Below, in pieces: positions 45,801 to 58,800 of a stretch of 64,000 nucleotides of DNA. The stretch comes from Falciphora oryzae (taxonomy: Eukaryota > Ascomycota > Sordariomycetes > Magnaporthales > Magnaporthaceae). Each line of letters begins with the position of its first letter. Position 1 is the first letter of the stretch. The notes under the pieces were generated by a model. The model was not told where the DNA came from and ran no database searches. It saw only the letters and a program-made list of their open reading frames with translations. The DNA is taken from assembly GCA_000733355.1 (NCBI GenBank), contig JNVV01000004.1, forward strand, positions 186,001 to 250,000, in the 5' to 3' direction. Made by a program: the position numbers and the translations under genes.

Positions 45801-46850
45801 CGTTTCCGCCTTTTAAAAGGAACTGTCGAAACGCTTAGGAGTTACTTTAAGGACGTCGTCGTCCTACCACCTAAAATTAGACGGGCAAACCGAAATAGTT
45901 AACGCTTACATGGAATAGTACCTTAAAGCCTTTTGCTTCTTCTACTAAAACGATTAGGTGGATTAGCTGCCTTTAAGGGAGTTCGCTAGCAATAACTAGG
46001 TATTGGAAACGACCGGCGTAACACCGTTTTTCGCAAACTATAACTGGCACCCACATATAAGAACGGAACCGAAAACCGAACGGCCCGCAAGCGGGATACC
46101 AGCGATTTAACGGGAAATGTATAACGCTATTATAATGGCAAATAGGATCGAAAGGGTATTCGCACACGTGAAAACGTTAGCGGAGATTTCGAAAAAAAGA
46201 CACGAAAAGGCGGCGAATCGTTACAAACAAAACGTAAAAACGTTTTCCGAAAAAAACCTCGTTTAAATAAATATTAAATATATAACCACGTCACGCCCGA
46301 CCCCGAAATTAAACGATAAATAGATCGGCCCGTTCCTAATAACGAAAGTATATTTAAAAGCTTTAACCGTTAAACTGCTAGCCTAATATAAAATCTTCCC
46401 CGTTTTCCACCTATTTTTAATCATTAAGCACGAAAGCGGATTACCGGAATAAAAGGAAATTAATAAAGGTTACCGGGGGAAAGCCGACGGCGCAATCCTA
46501 GCTGAATACCCTAACGAAATAGGCGAAAAGCTAGCGACCGAATAGCATTTCGACGCCATTTTAAACTTTAAAAGTACGCTACAAAACCTTAAGTACCGAA
46601 TTAAATAGGCAGCACCATATACGCTTACCTAAAAGGATTCCCGCAACGCGGAAGGCGCTAATAATAAAATCGCGGAATTCTACGCAAAGCACCTAAAAAA
46701 GCCAAAGCCACCGACGTAATAGCAACCCCCAACTAAGGAACCGGCGGCAAACAGGGGAACACCCGGTTTCGCACAACAAATACGCCAAAAAAAGCCACCC
46801 AAAAGGCGGCGAAGCAGGCCGCGCCGCTAGTAACGAAAACTCCATTGTTT
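42860..46850 (+). pseudogene. pol of gypsy A (PR-RT-RNaseH-IN-chromodomain)
   Basis: RT is recognised by VRVCVDYRGLNNITVKNKYL (from about 43,887), and its catalytic YxDD box reads YFNDVLIYS, with the first Asp now AAC at 44,200-44,202. RNase H: VETDASDWAAGGVLSQID near 44,634. The integrase zinc part starts HNLPPGGHPG near 45,385; its Cys pair is now Tyr (GYHLYK, 45,493-45,510). The DDE core has AAT for the second Asp (45,784-45,786). A chromodomain-like end follows (FDAILNFKS, LKYRIK, AAPYTLT) near 46,550-46,640. Stops fall at Gln or Trp positions. Confidence 0.85.
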
Positions 46851-46859
46851 ATTTTTTCC

Positions 46860-48894
46860 CTAAAATACAAAAATAAGGAAAGGAGGGGACCAAAAACAAC
46901 AAAAAGCTAAAAGAACGCGAACAACACGCTATCGGAACCGCAACGGTCGCACGGGGAAACCACAAACCTAAACAGCCCAACCACCACCGACGATATTACC
47001 ATCGTCATCGATATCTCCAGCCATAAAGCTACCACCGTTAGCACCATTATCGGAAAAGGATCCCGTTCCTGATAAAGCGGGTCCCGCTTCCGATAACTTA
47101 AAGTTACTACCGTTGGATAACGAAAAATCGCTAAAGTCCGCGGCGGAATTTAATATTAAATCGTTTAAATCGGACTCCGGGCGAACGAAACGCTAAACCC
47201 GTCCATCGTTTTCGGCCTCCTACTAAAGCACTTCCAAAAAGCTATCGATTAAACAGCGGGCCTCCCCATTATAATAGTTATAAATTTCGATTATATAATC
47301 GAATGCAACGGCGTAACGAGCGCCGCGGGCAACGCCTTTTCGACGGACCCACGCCCGCGTAAAAGCAAAAAAGCGCTGGATATTCTCCTGCTGCTAGGCG
47401 AACCAGCAATCCAAAATGTTATTGCGGAACATGCGACGCGCAAGGTCCCAAACGCGGAACCCATCGTCGGTATCCCGGAGGCGTAGCTATAGTAATAACA
47501 CGTTAGGTCACCGGTCCCCCAATAAAGCAACGTCGCCTGCACTCACCAAACGGAGGGATTGCCAACGGGCACGGTTAGCTAAGCGGTCATTTATAGGGAT
47601 AAAGGAATTCGCCACCTCCTTCGTTTCGTCCTAGGCAAAGGCGAGCTCGCGCTTAATGCGAGTTTTTTACGCGAAAGCAAACGCGGTTAACGACGGAAGC
47701 TTAACGGCGGATAGACAGGAAAACATTTACGTTACGAGCGTTTTTCGCGCCTTAGGTGCCGCGTTATTTGCCGCTTTATATATTCGCTCGCGTAAAGCCG
47801 TTAAATAGGCGGTATAACTTTTTAAAAACGATACGGCAAACTTGCTCGTTAAATAAAAAAAAGTCTTTAGGGTTAACGTCGTTTCGGTCGGGCTCGTCCT
47901 CGTATTCGTAAGCGCCGATGTCCCACTAGTAATATAATATATGGTAAACGGAGGCCCGCTAAAAAAACGACTTTCCGATAGCGAATAGGCAAACCAGGTC
48001 GTTAAAATCGCTACGTAGGAACGGAAACGGTTAAATGGAAAAACGTTAGCGACAAACAAACGGCAAACCGGGGAAGGGACGCGTATACTACCGTAACCTT
48101 TATTACGATTATTATATTAATTACAAAAATCGGATTAGCTATTCCGTTTGCCGGCGCCCGTCTAGCGACAACGGAATTTAATAGCGTTAAACATTTGTTT
48201 AACAAACGGCGGGGCACAAGCGACAATTAAACGGCGCATAGCTTTAAAAGTAGTACATATGCAAAAAATGCAAATGCGGGCGCGCAAAGCGTCACCGCCG
48301 AATATATCGCCGGGCTTCGAAAAAACAGGCGCTATAATACTTACAAAAAAACGACGGTTCGAAACAAGATCCGGATAAGCTAAACGAGCGGGGTATTAGA
48401 AAATCGGTAAATAAACGGAAGTTGGAAAGCTGACAAAAAAAGGGTAAACGACGAAACGATATGCTGCTACGATTAAAACCCGGATCGTAACGGGACGTTA
48501 GCTAAAAGGTAGCGTTAAAGAAGAGAAAAACTGGTAAATAAACGCGTTAAAGCTAATAAAGCAAAAAAATAAAGGAAGAAGGCGGGGTATGGCTGCACGC
48601 GGCGGATAACGATACAAAAGGAAGGAACGACTCAACGAGGGCGGGGAAAAAGTGATAGCTAGGTAACAAAAAGGCCATACTAGCCGGGACGTAACGCTAG
48701 GGGCAGCGGCGCGATTTGACCAGGACTTAAAACGCGGTATCACATAACAAAAAAGAAAAACGGACAGTTATAAGGACTACTACGGCGCCCCGATGGCGAA
48801 CCACTAGGGTGACGTTAGCGAGGCAGGAGCTATACCCGACGGAGATCACCATTATTGGGTAGTTAAGGACAATTGCGGTTTTAGGCGGGGGTAT
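46860..48894 (+). other. Unassigned 2-kb internal region of gypsy A
   Basis: Between the end of pol and the 3' LTR, long stretches are open in one plus frame (PAIKLPPLAPLSEKDPVPDK at about 47,020; RALGAALFAALYIRSRKAVK at about 47,750) and also on the minus strand (47,540 down to 46,850, with few stops). No domain is recognised, and the coding strand cannot be decided by eye. Confidence 0.45.
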
Positions 48895-49030
48895 TGTCAC
48901 GGAGCAACGCCCGGGCCAAGGCCAACGTGTATATAGACGGCCCCTCGCCACCTGGTAGACGGGAGTTCTTTTTTCCTTCCTCGCGCAATAACAAGCTCTT
49001 TTCCTAAGACCTAGGTGCAGCACTGTGACA
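48895..49030 (+). repeat. 3' LTR of gypsy A
   Basis: 136 bp, the partner of 41,002-41,137, ending TGTGACA followed by the target copy CGGTC. Confidence 0.93.
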
Positions 49031-52000
49031 CGGTCTCCCACCTGGCGACCCTCCCGGCGACCCTCCCGCACCTCTCCCTCAAGATACCAAGCAATGCCGC
49101 AATTGCGGTCAGGTTAAGCCGGTGGGTAAGTTCCTCCCCAAACGAGGCACTACTTTGACTGTTAATTGCGCTGTTTGCCGGACTAAGGCATTTGGCACCA
49201 GGCGTATTGGCAGCAGTCTCCGCCACGCGTTCAGCCGGGTAGTTTCCGGCGGTACCAAACGGCCGCACGGCCAAGGCGAGGGACCGTCGTCGTTTTCAGA
49301 GCGCCCTCCCTCGCGGCCTAAAAGTCGTGCCACGTTGCCCCCGGAGTGGGTGCCACCGTTTCGCTTGGAGCCTCGCTTTGACCCGGACCTTCGGTTTAAC
49401 CCTTAGCACCAACCTTCCCAAGCACCTTTTCCCTTTGGCGGTGCTGGCAATGCTGGCACCGTTGGGTTAATGCAAGGAAGCGCTGATAGTGCCCGCACCA
49501 CTATCTATGCTGTTTTCCACCTTCGGCCGGAGTCGGCCCAGTCGATAAGGCCTGATTTCCGCTTTCGTGATTTTATTGCTAGCGTTCGTAGTAGTTTGCA
49601 AAGTAGCGCCACGGTACCGAGCAACACTCCAAGTGGCATTCGCACTATTTACCCTCGGGGTATTAACCTAAAGGCCTTACTGCCTACCTAGCGTGCCCAG
49701 TACCGATAAAGTGTTGCTTTGCGAAACCACCGCTAACGGCAACGTGCCGGCGAGGACCCGTCGTTTGTGCTATTAGTATTTGCTTTTTACTCGCAGGTAC
49801 CGTCCTCGCAGCACCCGCCTTTAAACCTCCCGCAGCCGCCTTTAAGGTCCTCGTTTTTGCGACCTTTGCAGCTGCCTTTTAGAGCTTCGCAGCTGCTTCT
49901 CCGCCCTATTCCGCTGCCTGCCCTCCTTTAGTTTTTAGGACCTCGCTTCGTTCCTCCCTTTGCGGTTGGGTTTAACGAGAGCGATTTGTATAATGCCACC
50001 CCCGCTACGCTTAAAGAGGTTGCGAAGATCCAAGCTGCCCGATTAGAGGTTGCCCGTTAAAAAGCTGCCCGTTAGGAGGCTGCTTTGCAGGAGGCTATCC
50101 GTCGCTATCCTCCCACGCTTCGTTGGCGATTTCGGTTTCCCCCAGTTAATCGAGCTCGGCCTTTCGCCCGGGAGCTATTTGGCTTTTAGTTTTTACAGAT
50201 ATTTTCCCAATATTCGTTTAACTTTTAGTTTAGCTCCCAGTTTAGTTTCGTTAAGGAGCAAAGCGGATCGCAGCGTCGTGGCCTTCCTCGTGGCAGTTAG
50301 GCTGCTTGCCGAAGCGGCCGTCCCGGTGAGTAAAACGAAATTGATGGCTCGGAACCTCCGTTGCATTGGAAAGATCCAAAGCCCTTGTTTTTTGGAAATT
50401 TAGCAGCCTCCTGCTTTAACGATTGGGATTTCTAGCTAATGAACAACTTTTACGCTAAGCTCGACGCTAAGGCCGTGCCCGAATATTGCATTCGCTGCCG
50501 TTACAAATGGTTTAATATCCAGGTGAATAAAGGCATTTGTTTAGGCTGTACTAATAAAAATAGGGGATAGCCTGCTAACCTTTTTTTTTTTTTATTTTAA
50601 CGAAAACAAAATGCACTTCCGAAATATCCCTTTTTTTTTGCAGTCCTTCAGCGAGCTTACTTAGATCGAGGAGCAGTTGATCGCCCGGGTTTATACGCAC
50701 GTTTAAATTTGTGCTGTCCGTGGTTAGCAGCTTAAGTATTTTGGCTACGTTATTAACTTTTAGCGGGATATAAGCGCCATTTACAATCAGTTTCCCCTTT
50801 TGCCTAAGGACTTTGATATCGTAATCCTGCGCCCGCCGGCCGTCGCCCCCAACCCGCACGCCCTTCGGATTTTCCGGCGTGATTTTACGGTACGGAGGCG
50901 GGTCGTGGAGGCCTGGTTGGATTGGCTGATCGCTAACCAGCCTGGCTACGAGGACGTTTAGATTAACCGCGAACGCTTTAACCGTTTTTTTGTTAATAAC
51001 GACGTTTTTGGCCGTATTACCTAGTTTGACATTGACGGCGACGGCCAAGCCTTTTAAGATGCCCTCGATGCCGGCGGGGACGAAGATATTGACGTTGCCG
51101 CCGCCCTAAATTTGATCGCCGCAGTTAGAGATTTGGACCGTTTCCGGCAACAGCTGCGAGGTGAGTACGCTGACCTTGCTAACGTACCTGTTGCCCCCTG
51201 CAACTACATTAACTTCCCTAGCGTGCGTTTTACGCCCTTAAACGATTTCAACCAACGCATTGCCCTTATCAGCCTGGCTTTGCTTTTTTTATTTCCTTTT
51301 GGCACCGGCGAATTTACATAAAGCCGTTTCCGGGAGGTCGATTGGCTTATTTGGGTCCGGCACGCTTTGATATGGCACGATGGCCGTTTTGCCCGTTATT
51401 TTCGCTTCCGATATATCGTTTTTAACACTTCTATGCGTGCTACCGTTAATAAACGCAGCAACTTTTATGTTAATAAGCCCGGCCCGTATTAGCAGTTCGA
51501 ATTTATGGACTAGTTTAAAGAGGCGTTAAACGCAAATAATCCCGAAGGCCGGGCTTTACTGCAGTTTGTGGTGCGTTTTGGGAACGTTTTCCGAGGTAAA
51601 ATTTTACATTTTTTTTATTTTATTTACTTTTCGTTTTTATTTTGTTTTTCGTTTATCTACCCGCTATAACAATATTTATTTTTTAATTTATAGGCGAAAA
51701 TAAAGTCCGTTTATAGGTTATAAATCCTATTCCCCCTCCTTTCCCCCCTCCTATTTCCTTCCGCCGCTGTTCGGTAAATCCGTTAGTTTTCGAAAAGCTT
51801 TGGCATGTAACCGGCCCCTTTTTTACCATTTGCGGGTGAATATCGAGGCCCGTAAGCAATAGGAGTACAGGTAAGCAGGTATAAAGCGGGCGTTTCCTTC
51901 CGTTACGGTTTGGTAAGCCCGTTAGTTTTCGAAGCGCCTTAGCATGCAACCGTTTCCTTTTTACCACCTGCGGGTGAATATTAAAGCCCGCGAGTATTAA

Positions 52001-53807
52001 AAGTATAAGCAAACTGGCATAAAGCGAGCGGTTGTACTAGTCCCTGCCTTTTAAAAAGGTGCCGGCTAATATCCTTTTACCGGGGACTTCCCTTTTTTTT
52101 TACAGGCACCCGTCCCTTCTGGAATGACGAGCGCTATAAGCTACAGGCCATATGCTACGGCCTCGGCGCACCTAGGCTGTTTTTGACCTTTTTAGCTGCG
52201 GATTTGCATTGGGAAAATTTCGCTAAGGTGATGCTACGCTACGACGAGTGGCTACGAGCCGACGACCAGGGGAAATACAGGATCGCCCGCGAGAACCTGA
52301 AAAACCACCTTATAATCGCCGCCTACCATTTCGTTAGGCGCATTAAGCTTTTTATCCAAAAGTATATGCAGCTTAAGTTTAAGTTTATCGCGTACTGGTA
52401 CCGTTTCGAGTGGTAGGGGCGTGGCAGTCTTTATTTCCACGGTTTTTTTTGGCCCTTTTGTACGCTTTCGTTTGACTTTTTGCACGAAAAGTACAACCAG
52501 TAAAGGTTCGTCGAGCACTGGGGCATTTACATTAAGGCCTTTAACCCTGTGCCTAGCCGCCGGCCTTAGCTTTAAGAGGATAACCCCTTGAAATATCGTA
52601 TTGGTACGCTTAGCGGTTTCCCTTTAAATTTCGAAACCTTGGCACGCGTTGTTAACCGCGTTTAGCAGTACGTTTGCAGCCCTGCCTATTGCTTCCGTAA
52701 AAAGAAGGACGCATAGGGCCGCCTGTTAGCCGAGCTTAGCTGTCGGTTTTATTTCCTTCGCCTTTTGCACCCTAGGGCCGTGTTAACGATATAGTTTAAC
52801 CCCAAGTACTTTATGTACGACGGCGAACGCAACAACCCCATTATAAACCAGTACATCCGCGGCGTTGCTTTAAGCTGGGGCGCTAATACGGATGCTAACG
52901 CTACGACATCTTTGAAGTCGGTGTTTAATTACATTTTCAAGTACTGCTTTAAGGCCGAGGTGCAAACGGTTCCTTATAAGGATATTATAACGTTTTTAAT
53001 TCCCCGCGTTTTTTACTCGCGGCTTATGGTGTTTTTCGTCGCCAAAATGATGAATAAGCTTATTTTAAAGCGAGATTGGCCGGTTATAGAGGTATGCTAT
53101 TACTAGCTTGAAATCCCTTTCGTTAAGTGCAGTTATAAGGTCGTTACTTTCGATTGCCGCCGTCCCGACGGCTTCGACCCGCAAATGCTGATTAGCGCCG
53201 AAAACCGTTTTAAGGAGGTTAAAAAGATTTATTTCAAATATACCGAACGTGCTGCTATTTGGGCAAACCTCACCCTTTTTAAATTCTTTACCCGTATTAA
53301 CCACGTCGGTAATAGCGCCTTTTGGCGTGAGTTTGGCCCACGCGCTAAGCTTCGCCTGCTTAACTATTTCCCTCGCTATAATAAGGACCCGAGCTATAAG
53401 CAGTTCGAGGATTTCGCTCGGGTAAAGCTGATGTTGCACCACCTTTATTCCGATTACAACGACTTTAAAATAATCGACGGCGAGGTTTTCGATACCTTTA
53501 AGGAGGCCTACTAGTGTTATTTGGCGTAGTACTAAAACTTTTATAAGGATGATTATTACGCCGAGTTAGATGAGGAGCTTGAAGAGGACGATTTTGTCGA
53601 CGAGCCTAACCACACTCAAAAGGTTACCCGGGAGGATTGAAACGACTTTGCGGCAAAGGTTCCTCGCCGTGGCCCCGAAACGGAGGACATCGACCTTTTG
53701 GGCAATAGGGAAAGGGATATAGCTTACGATTGGCTCCTTTACGTAAGCCGGTACGCCGATTTGATCCCGGCCGCCGCCACCTATTGGAAGGAAAAGCGCA
53801 ATCTCTT
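49031..53807 (+). pseudogene. Helitron protein, central piece (zinc motif, DUF6570-like, Rep)
   Basis: The zinc-like CRNCGQVKPVGKF and CAVCRTK lie near 49,100-49,190. A second one, CIRCRYKWFNIQVNKG and CLGCTNK, is near 50,490-50,560. A DUF6570-like region follows (RRRVVEAWLDWLIANQPGYE near 50,900). After an intron-like spacer (about 51,600-52,105) the Helitron N-terminal domain reads LFLTFLAADLHWENFAKVML. The Rep HUH motif reads GSLYFHGF at about 52,420-52,445, with the first His apparently Tyr. The Tyr-pair region reads YIFKYCFKAE near 52,932. Stops are at Gln-type positions. The frame ends in YWKEKRNL at the gypsy B junction. Confidence 0.8.
51771..52060 (+). repeat. Imperfect tandem duplication inside the Helitron spacer
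   Basis: A segment of about 139 bp occurs twice: CCGTTAGTTTTCGAA begins at 51,780 and again at 51,919, followed in both by matching GGCATGTAACCG / AGCATGCAACCG and TGCGGGTGAATAT stretches. It lies in a non-coding spacer between the two central coding parts. Confidence 0.75.
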
Positions 53808-54349
53808 TGTAACACCCCGATCCGCAGCTACGATCAGCAGCCCTAAGGACCGCTACTGGTAGCCTCAAAGGGGGACTCCGGTAGTGGCCAAAAGGGCGTA
53901 CGCCAAAGTGGCATGTTGTTCCAAACCAGGAGGTTAGTGGCATATTGTTCCAAACCAGGAGGTTAGTGGCATGTTGTTCCAAACCAGAGGATCAGTGGCA
54001 TATTATTCCAAACCAAAGGATCAGTAGCATATTGTTCCAAACCAAAAGGTTAATAGCATATTATTCCAAACCATAACGCACCAAAGCACAGCCAGCCCGG
54101 ACGGGCATTATAAAGGAAGAGACTCTGCCGACGGCAGCCGAGGGGTAGCTAGGAGGCTGTGCATAAAAAGGGCTTGCAAAACCCCTTATAAAGGGAGTTC
54201 GAAGGCTAAGCAATCGTTTTTTATTTTTTGTTATCATTAGCTTGTCGAGCTTTGCACAAACCAAACTGTTAAGTTGCTGAACTTTTAAAATCCCCTTTTT
54301 TCCTTTCAAACGTAACCTCCCTTCCCTAAGGAGGCCGCCGTTTGTTACA
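53808..54349 (+). repeat. 5' LTR of gypsy B with 29-bp minisatellite
   Basis: 542 bp. It contains six tandem units of 29 bp (about 53,908-54,081), each with GGCATRTTGTTCCAAACCA as core. A TATAAAG-like stretch is near 54,189. Confidence 0.93.
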
Positions 54350-54385
54350 ATTCGATTGCTTCCTCTACTTAAACCTTCAGCATTT

Positions 54386-55720
54386 ATTAGGCACCATATC
54401 CGACTCTAGCGACTTTATCGAGGTCAACGACGCCGGACGGGACGAGGATCCAAAGATAAGGTCATTTATTTTGCCCCCAAAACGCGAACAACCTACCCCC
54501 AACAACCCCAAAAGTTACCCCGAGTTTAATATCCATAACGTTGCTTCCTACACCCGTTCCTAGCTCGCCTACTACGTTTTACGTAATTACGTTCCCACTA
54601 AAATCCTATTACAATTCCAAAAAGCCCTAATCGAACGGAAAGCAATACGCGAAGCCTTTAACTTCCTAAACGATTTGGACGATCCGGATTACCCTTAGCC
54701 CCAACTTTAGCTTCGTTTTCGAACTTCGACCCTTTGGTAGCATAGCTAGGAGATCAACCGCCCGTTAGGAGGACCTGCTAACCAATTAGCACCCCAAGCA
54801 CTATCACACTACTCCTTAGTTAAAGACAACAACGAAAAAAACGATACCTTTCCTTCGTACGAAAAAAATAAAAGCAGCCACAAAATCCTATAAAAAATGC
54901 CCGAACTAAAGCTTCCAAACTCAATATAAAATTTCGACCATTAAGAAAACAAGCTCGACCTTACCTTCGAAACCAATTTTAACGGCTTTACTACAGCTAA
55001 ATTACGTATCGCAACCGCTATCGGAACTTTTAACAACGACCTCAACTCCGCTTACAACGGCTCGCGCAAAACCAACCCCATTTTAGGCCTGCATTAGCGC
55101 AAATTTATACGATGGCTCCGTAATACCACATTACGAAAAGATTTTTTACTTTTTTAAGCCACCAACAATTTGCAACAATTTATGCAAAAAAACAACGAAA
55201 ACCCCGGTATTTTCGCAATACGGTACCAACGCGTATGCGGCGAAACAGGACAAACAGCAAACATCAACGGCTACGTAATCCGTTTAGTCCCCGTTTTAAA
55301 AGTCCAAATCACCCGTGGAATGCACCACAAAGCAAAAACCTTAAAAAACCTTATCGCCACAGCCCAAATCCTTTGAGATACCCTAGGTACGGGTGCCCGC
55401 GCCCCGTACAACGAAAAAAAGGATCCCTAAAAATCCTCCAATTAAAAGGACCAAAAGGAATCGAATAAAAATAAGGACGGGAAGCATAAACCCCGAAACA
55501 GGCAGGAAGGGCGCGACCAACGTCCCAATAGGGGCAACGAACGCACGACACTTTCACCCACCAAACGCCAACAACGTTAGGATAAAAACGCATGTATAAA
55601 ATGTAGCAAACCCAACCATATAACGAAAAATTGTAAAAGCTTTTTTTCCGCTACTAAGCCCCCAACTAAAGACAGCGAGCCCTTTCTGAACGGAAAAGCT
55701 AAAATTAATTTTTTAAAGCG
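54386..55720 (+). pseudogene. gag of gypsy B
   Basis: Pieces include YYVLRNYVPTKILLQFQKAL, a capsid-like ATNNLQQFMQKNNENPGIFA and TLKNLIATAQIL, then a zinc knuckle C-x2-C-x4-H-x4-C that still has all four ligands (55,593-55,634, CIKCSKPNHITKNC). A Lys-rich region follows. There are several stops at Gln positions. Confidence 0.8.
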
Positions 55721-55899
55721 TAAAAAAGGGAAAAAGGACGGAAAGGAGCTAAGCGATAAGCGCTAAAAAAATTAAAAAGGAACCCGGTTATCCCCGTACC
55801 GGTGTTCCGTAACGACCAGCTTCGCACAACCCTTGCGCTCGTTACTAAAGGGACCGTTAGCGCTCCTAACGGCGGTTTAAAAGTTAAAGTCAAAATCGG

Positions 55900-58800
55900 C
55901 TTAAATACGTTCGCTAAAATGAATACAGTTTCCATTACCTTTTACAAATCTTTAAAATATTAACTTTGCAACCGTCCTAAATACGACTACCAGTTTTTCA
56001 TTTTAACCGCTGCAAATAACTAAGGTGTAAAAACCTACGGTGTTTATTACCTACGCCTAAACCTTTATAACTAGTACGGCACCCCGGTAGAAATTATCCA
56101 GCCGTTTTTTACCATTAATCGGAACCTAACAGATGCCCCCATCCTCGTAAGCATGCCATTAATGCAGGAACTGGCTATAAACTTTCACCCGGCCGAAAAA
56201 ACTTAGCGTTTTAACCAACGCCCGCGCATTCATCAACTATCCGTATACCAATTTCAATAAAAATTCCAAACAAAAGATCGTATATTTGTTTATTTTATTC
56301 GCTTTAACCCTTTTATCGTTCCCGAAAAGGATAATTCGTTTAAAAACCCTCCGGACGAACCGCCGGATTTAGGGAACGTCCTTATAAGCTTCCGAAAAAG
56401 CCATTCCGACGTATTCGACGTCCGCAAGGGAAAAATGCTTCCAAAGCATAGCCACGGTAACCACGCCATCGATTTAATCCCGGGCAAAAAGCCCCCGTAA
56501 AAGCAAATCTATCACCTGTTTCCCGCCGAATTTAAAGCGCTCCGGGAGTACCTCGCTAATGCCTTCGCATAAAGCATTATCCGCAAATCGCAATCACCCG
56601 CAAAAGCACCTGTTATTTTTATCCTTAAAAAAGATAGCACGTTACGCTTATGCGTCGATTACCGAAAGCTAAACGATATTACTATTAAAAACAAAACACC
56701 CTTTCCATTTATTAGGGAAATACTTAACCGGTTAAACGGTGCCCAATGCTTTTCTAAAATCGACCTCGTTAACGCCTATTATCGATTTTGCATTAAAAAG
56801 GGCAACAAGTAAAAAACCGCGTTCCGTACCAAATACGGGCATTACAAATACCTCGTACTACCTTTCGGGCTTACCAACGCCCTAATATCGTTCCAAAGTT
56901 ATATTAACCGGGCTTTGCGAAGCTTAATGGACGATTTCGTTATCGTCTATTTAAACGATATCTTTATTTATTCCAATAGCGAAAAGGAACACCAGCATTA
57001 TTTAAAGTTAGTTTTGGATCGATTTCGCGCTTTTAAGCTTTACGCCAACCCGAAAAAATGCACCTTTTTCCAATAAAAACTTAAATTCCTAAGTTTTATC
57101 GTTAATACCGAAAGGTTTAAAATGGACCTTACGCGTATTTAAATCGTTCGCAAATGGATTAACCACCTACCTCGCACGTATAAAAATATCCAAATTTTTA
57201 TTGGATTTTGCAACTTTTACTAACGATTTATCCACGGCTTTTCCCGCATAGCGAAGCTTTTATACAACCTTTTGCAAAGGATAAAAAACGGATGCAAACC
57301 AGGCTAAATAAGCTATTACTAGCAGGAACTATAGCAGCAAACGTTCGAAAACCTAATTAACGCCTTTATAACCGCGCTAATGCTACGGCATTACGACCCG
57401 CGTTTATTTTTGCGGTTGGAAACGGATGCTTTCGATTTTGCTAAGGCAAGCATTTTGTTACAAAAATACGGCGACTAATAGCACCCCATAGCCTTTTAGT
57501 CCTAGAAGTTTAAAGGGGCCGAAATCCGGTAATTTGTATACGATAAAGAACTTTTCGCAATAGTGGGAAGTTTTCGCTATTAGCGATATTACTTTAAAAA
57601 AGCGCAAACTATAAAGGTATTTTCGGATTATAAGAATTTAAAAGCTTTTATAAAACAAAAGCGCTTAAACGGACGTTAAACACGCTGGCTATTATAGTTA
57701 GCGCCGTACGATTTCGAAATTAAGTACCGGCTAGGGTCCTTAAACCCGGCGGACGCTCCATTTCGTTAACCGGACTATATAAACGGTTAAAAGGAAAGAT
57801 AGGAAATTTTTATTAAAAAGCTTTTGCTGACGTTATTTAATAAAATAGGTCGGAAAGACGTGTTTAGTTATAAATAGTACGTAGCAAAGGATATTACCGA
57901 GGGAATAACGCCTAATAAACTTCTCCAGCTAGTGAGCGCAAAGAGCGCACCCAACGAGCGATCCCCCGGAAACTTTGTTTTTAACCGGCGAAGCGAGCGG
58001 GATAGCGTACGTTTGGTATAACTTACGTTAGCCGACGATCCAAACACCCTTAGGGTTATTTATACCTTATAAATGCAATTTGTTACTCGCTAAAAAGCAC
58101 GTACCGCTTTAGATTGGTTTGAAAGCAACGTATCGGGCTTTTTTAAAAGGATTTTAACGTTGCTAAGGAAATGGATTGGGGACGTACAAAAGCGGGATCC
58201 GGCAAATATAAATTTGCTTAAAAGGCTAATAAAAGTTAAAAAGCCCCGTTTGCTAATACCTAACGCGAAATATACCGCACCGCACCGAAATATTAAAACG
58301 ACGTTTCGGCAACGAGGAGCATTATGCTTCCACCTAGCTGATAGTAACAAGTTAATTTTCCGGGGAAGTTAGGTTTATATCCTTGCAAACGAGGCTTTAA
58401 AGACCGAAATTTTGAAACAATTTTACGATTTTTTAAAAGCCGGTTATTAGGGCGTAGCTAAAACTTTAAATTTAATTTAACGCTTTTTTTGGTGGGATAG
58501 GGTTAAAAGGGATATTATTACATATATAACATCGTGCCTTTAATGCTAAAGGAAGGCGATTTATCGTCACAAACCTTACGGCAAATTTAAACCCCTACCA
58601 CCGCCAAAAAACGGACAGTTTATAAAAAAAATCTTTTTAAATTAGGTAACTAGCTTACTTAAAAGCAGGACGGCGAATGGTTAGGTTTTTAACGCGATTT
58701 TCGTTATCGTATACCGGTTAACCAAATACGTAGTACTTATTTTTATACGAACGGATATAAACGCCGGACAATTCGTAAAACTGTTTTTTAAACGTATCGA

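Larger units (their letters stand above)
41002..49030 (+). mobile_element. Ty3/gypsy chromovirus A, full length, RIP-decayed
   Basis: This 8,029-bp element has 136-bp LTRs at both ends starting TGTCAC and ending TGTGACA (TGTGATA on the left). The 5-bp target duplication CGGTC is at 40,997-41,001 and 49,031-49,035. It contains gag, protease, RT, RNase H, integrase and a chromodomain-like end in one direction, then about 2 kb of unassigned sequence before the 3' LTR. A purine-rich GGCGGGGGTAT precedes the 3' LTR as polypurine tract. No classical TGG primer-binding site follows the 5' LTR. Confidence 0.93.

Noticed and set aside
50575..51048. 157-codon minus-strand frame in the Helitron
   Set aside because: The plus strand there reads the DUF6570-like Helitron region with stops only at Gln sites; the minus frame is an antisense shadow kept open by base bias.
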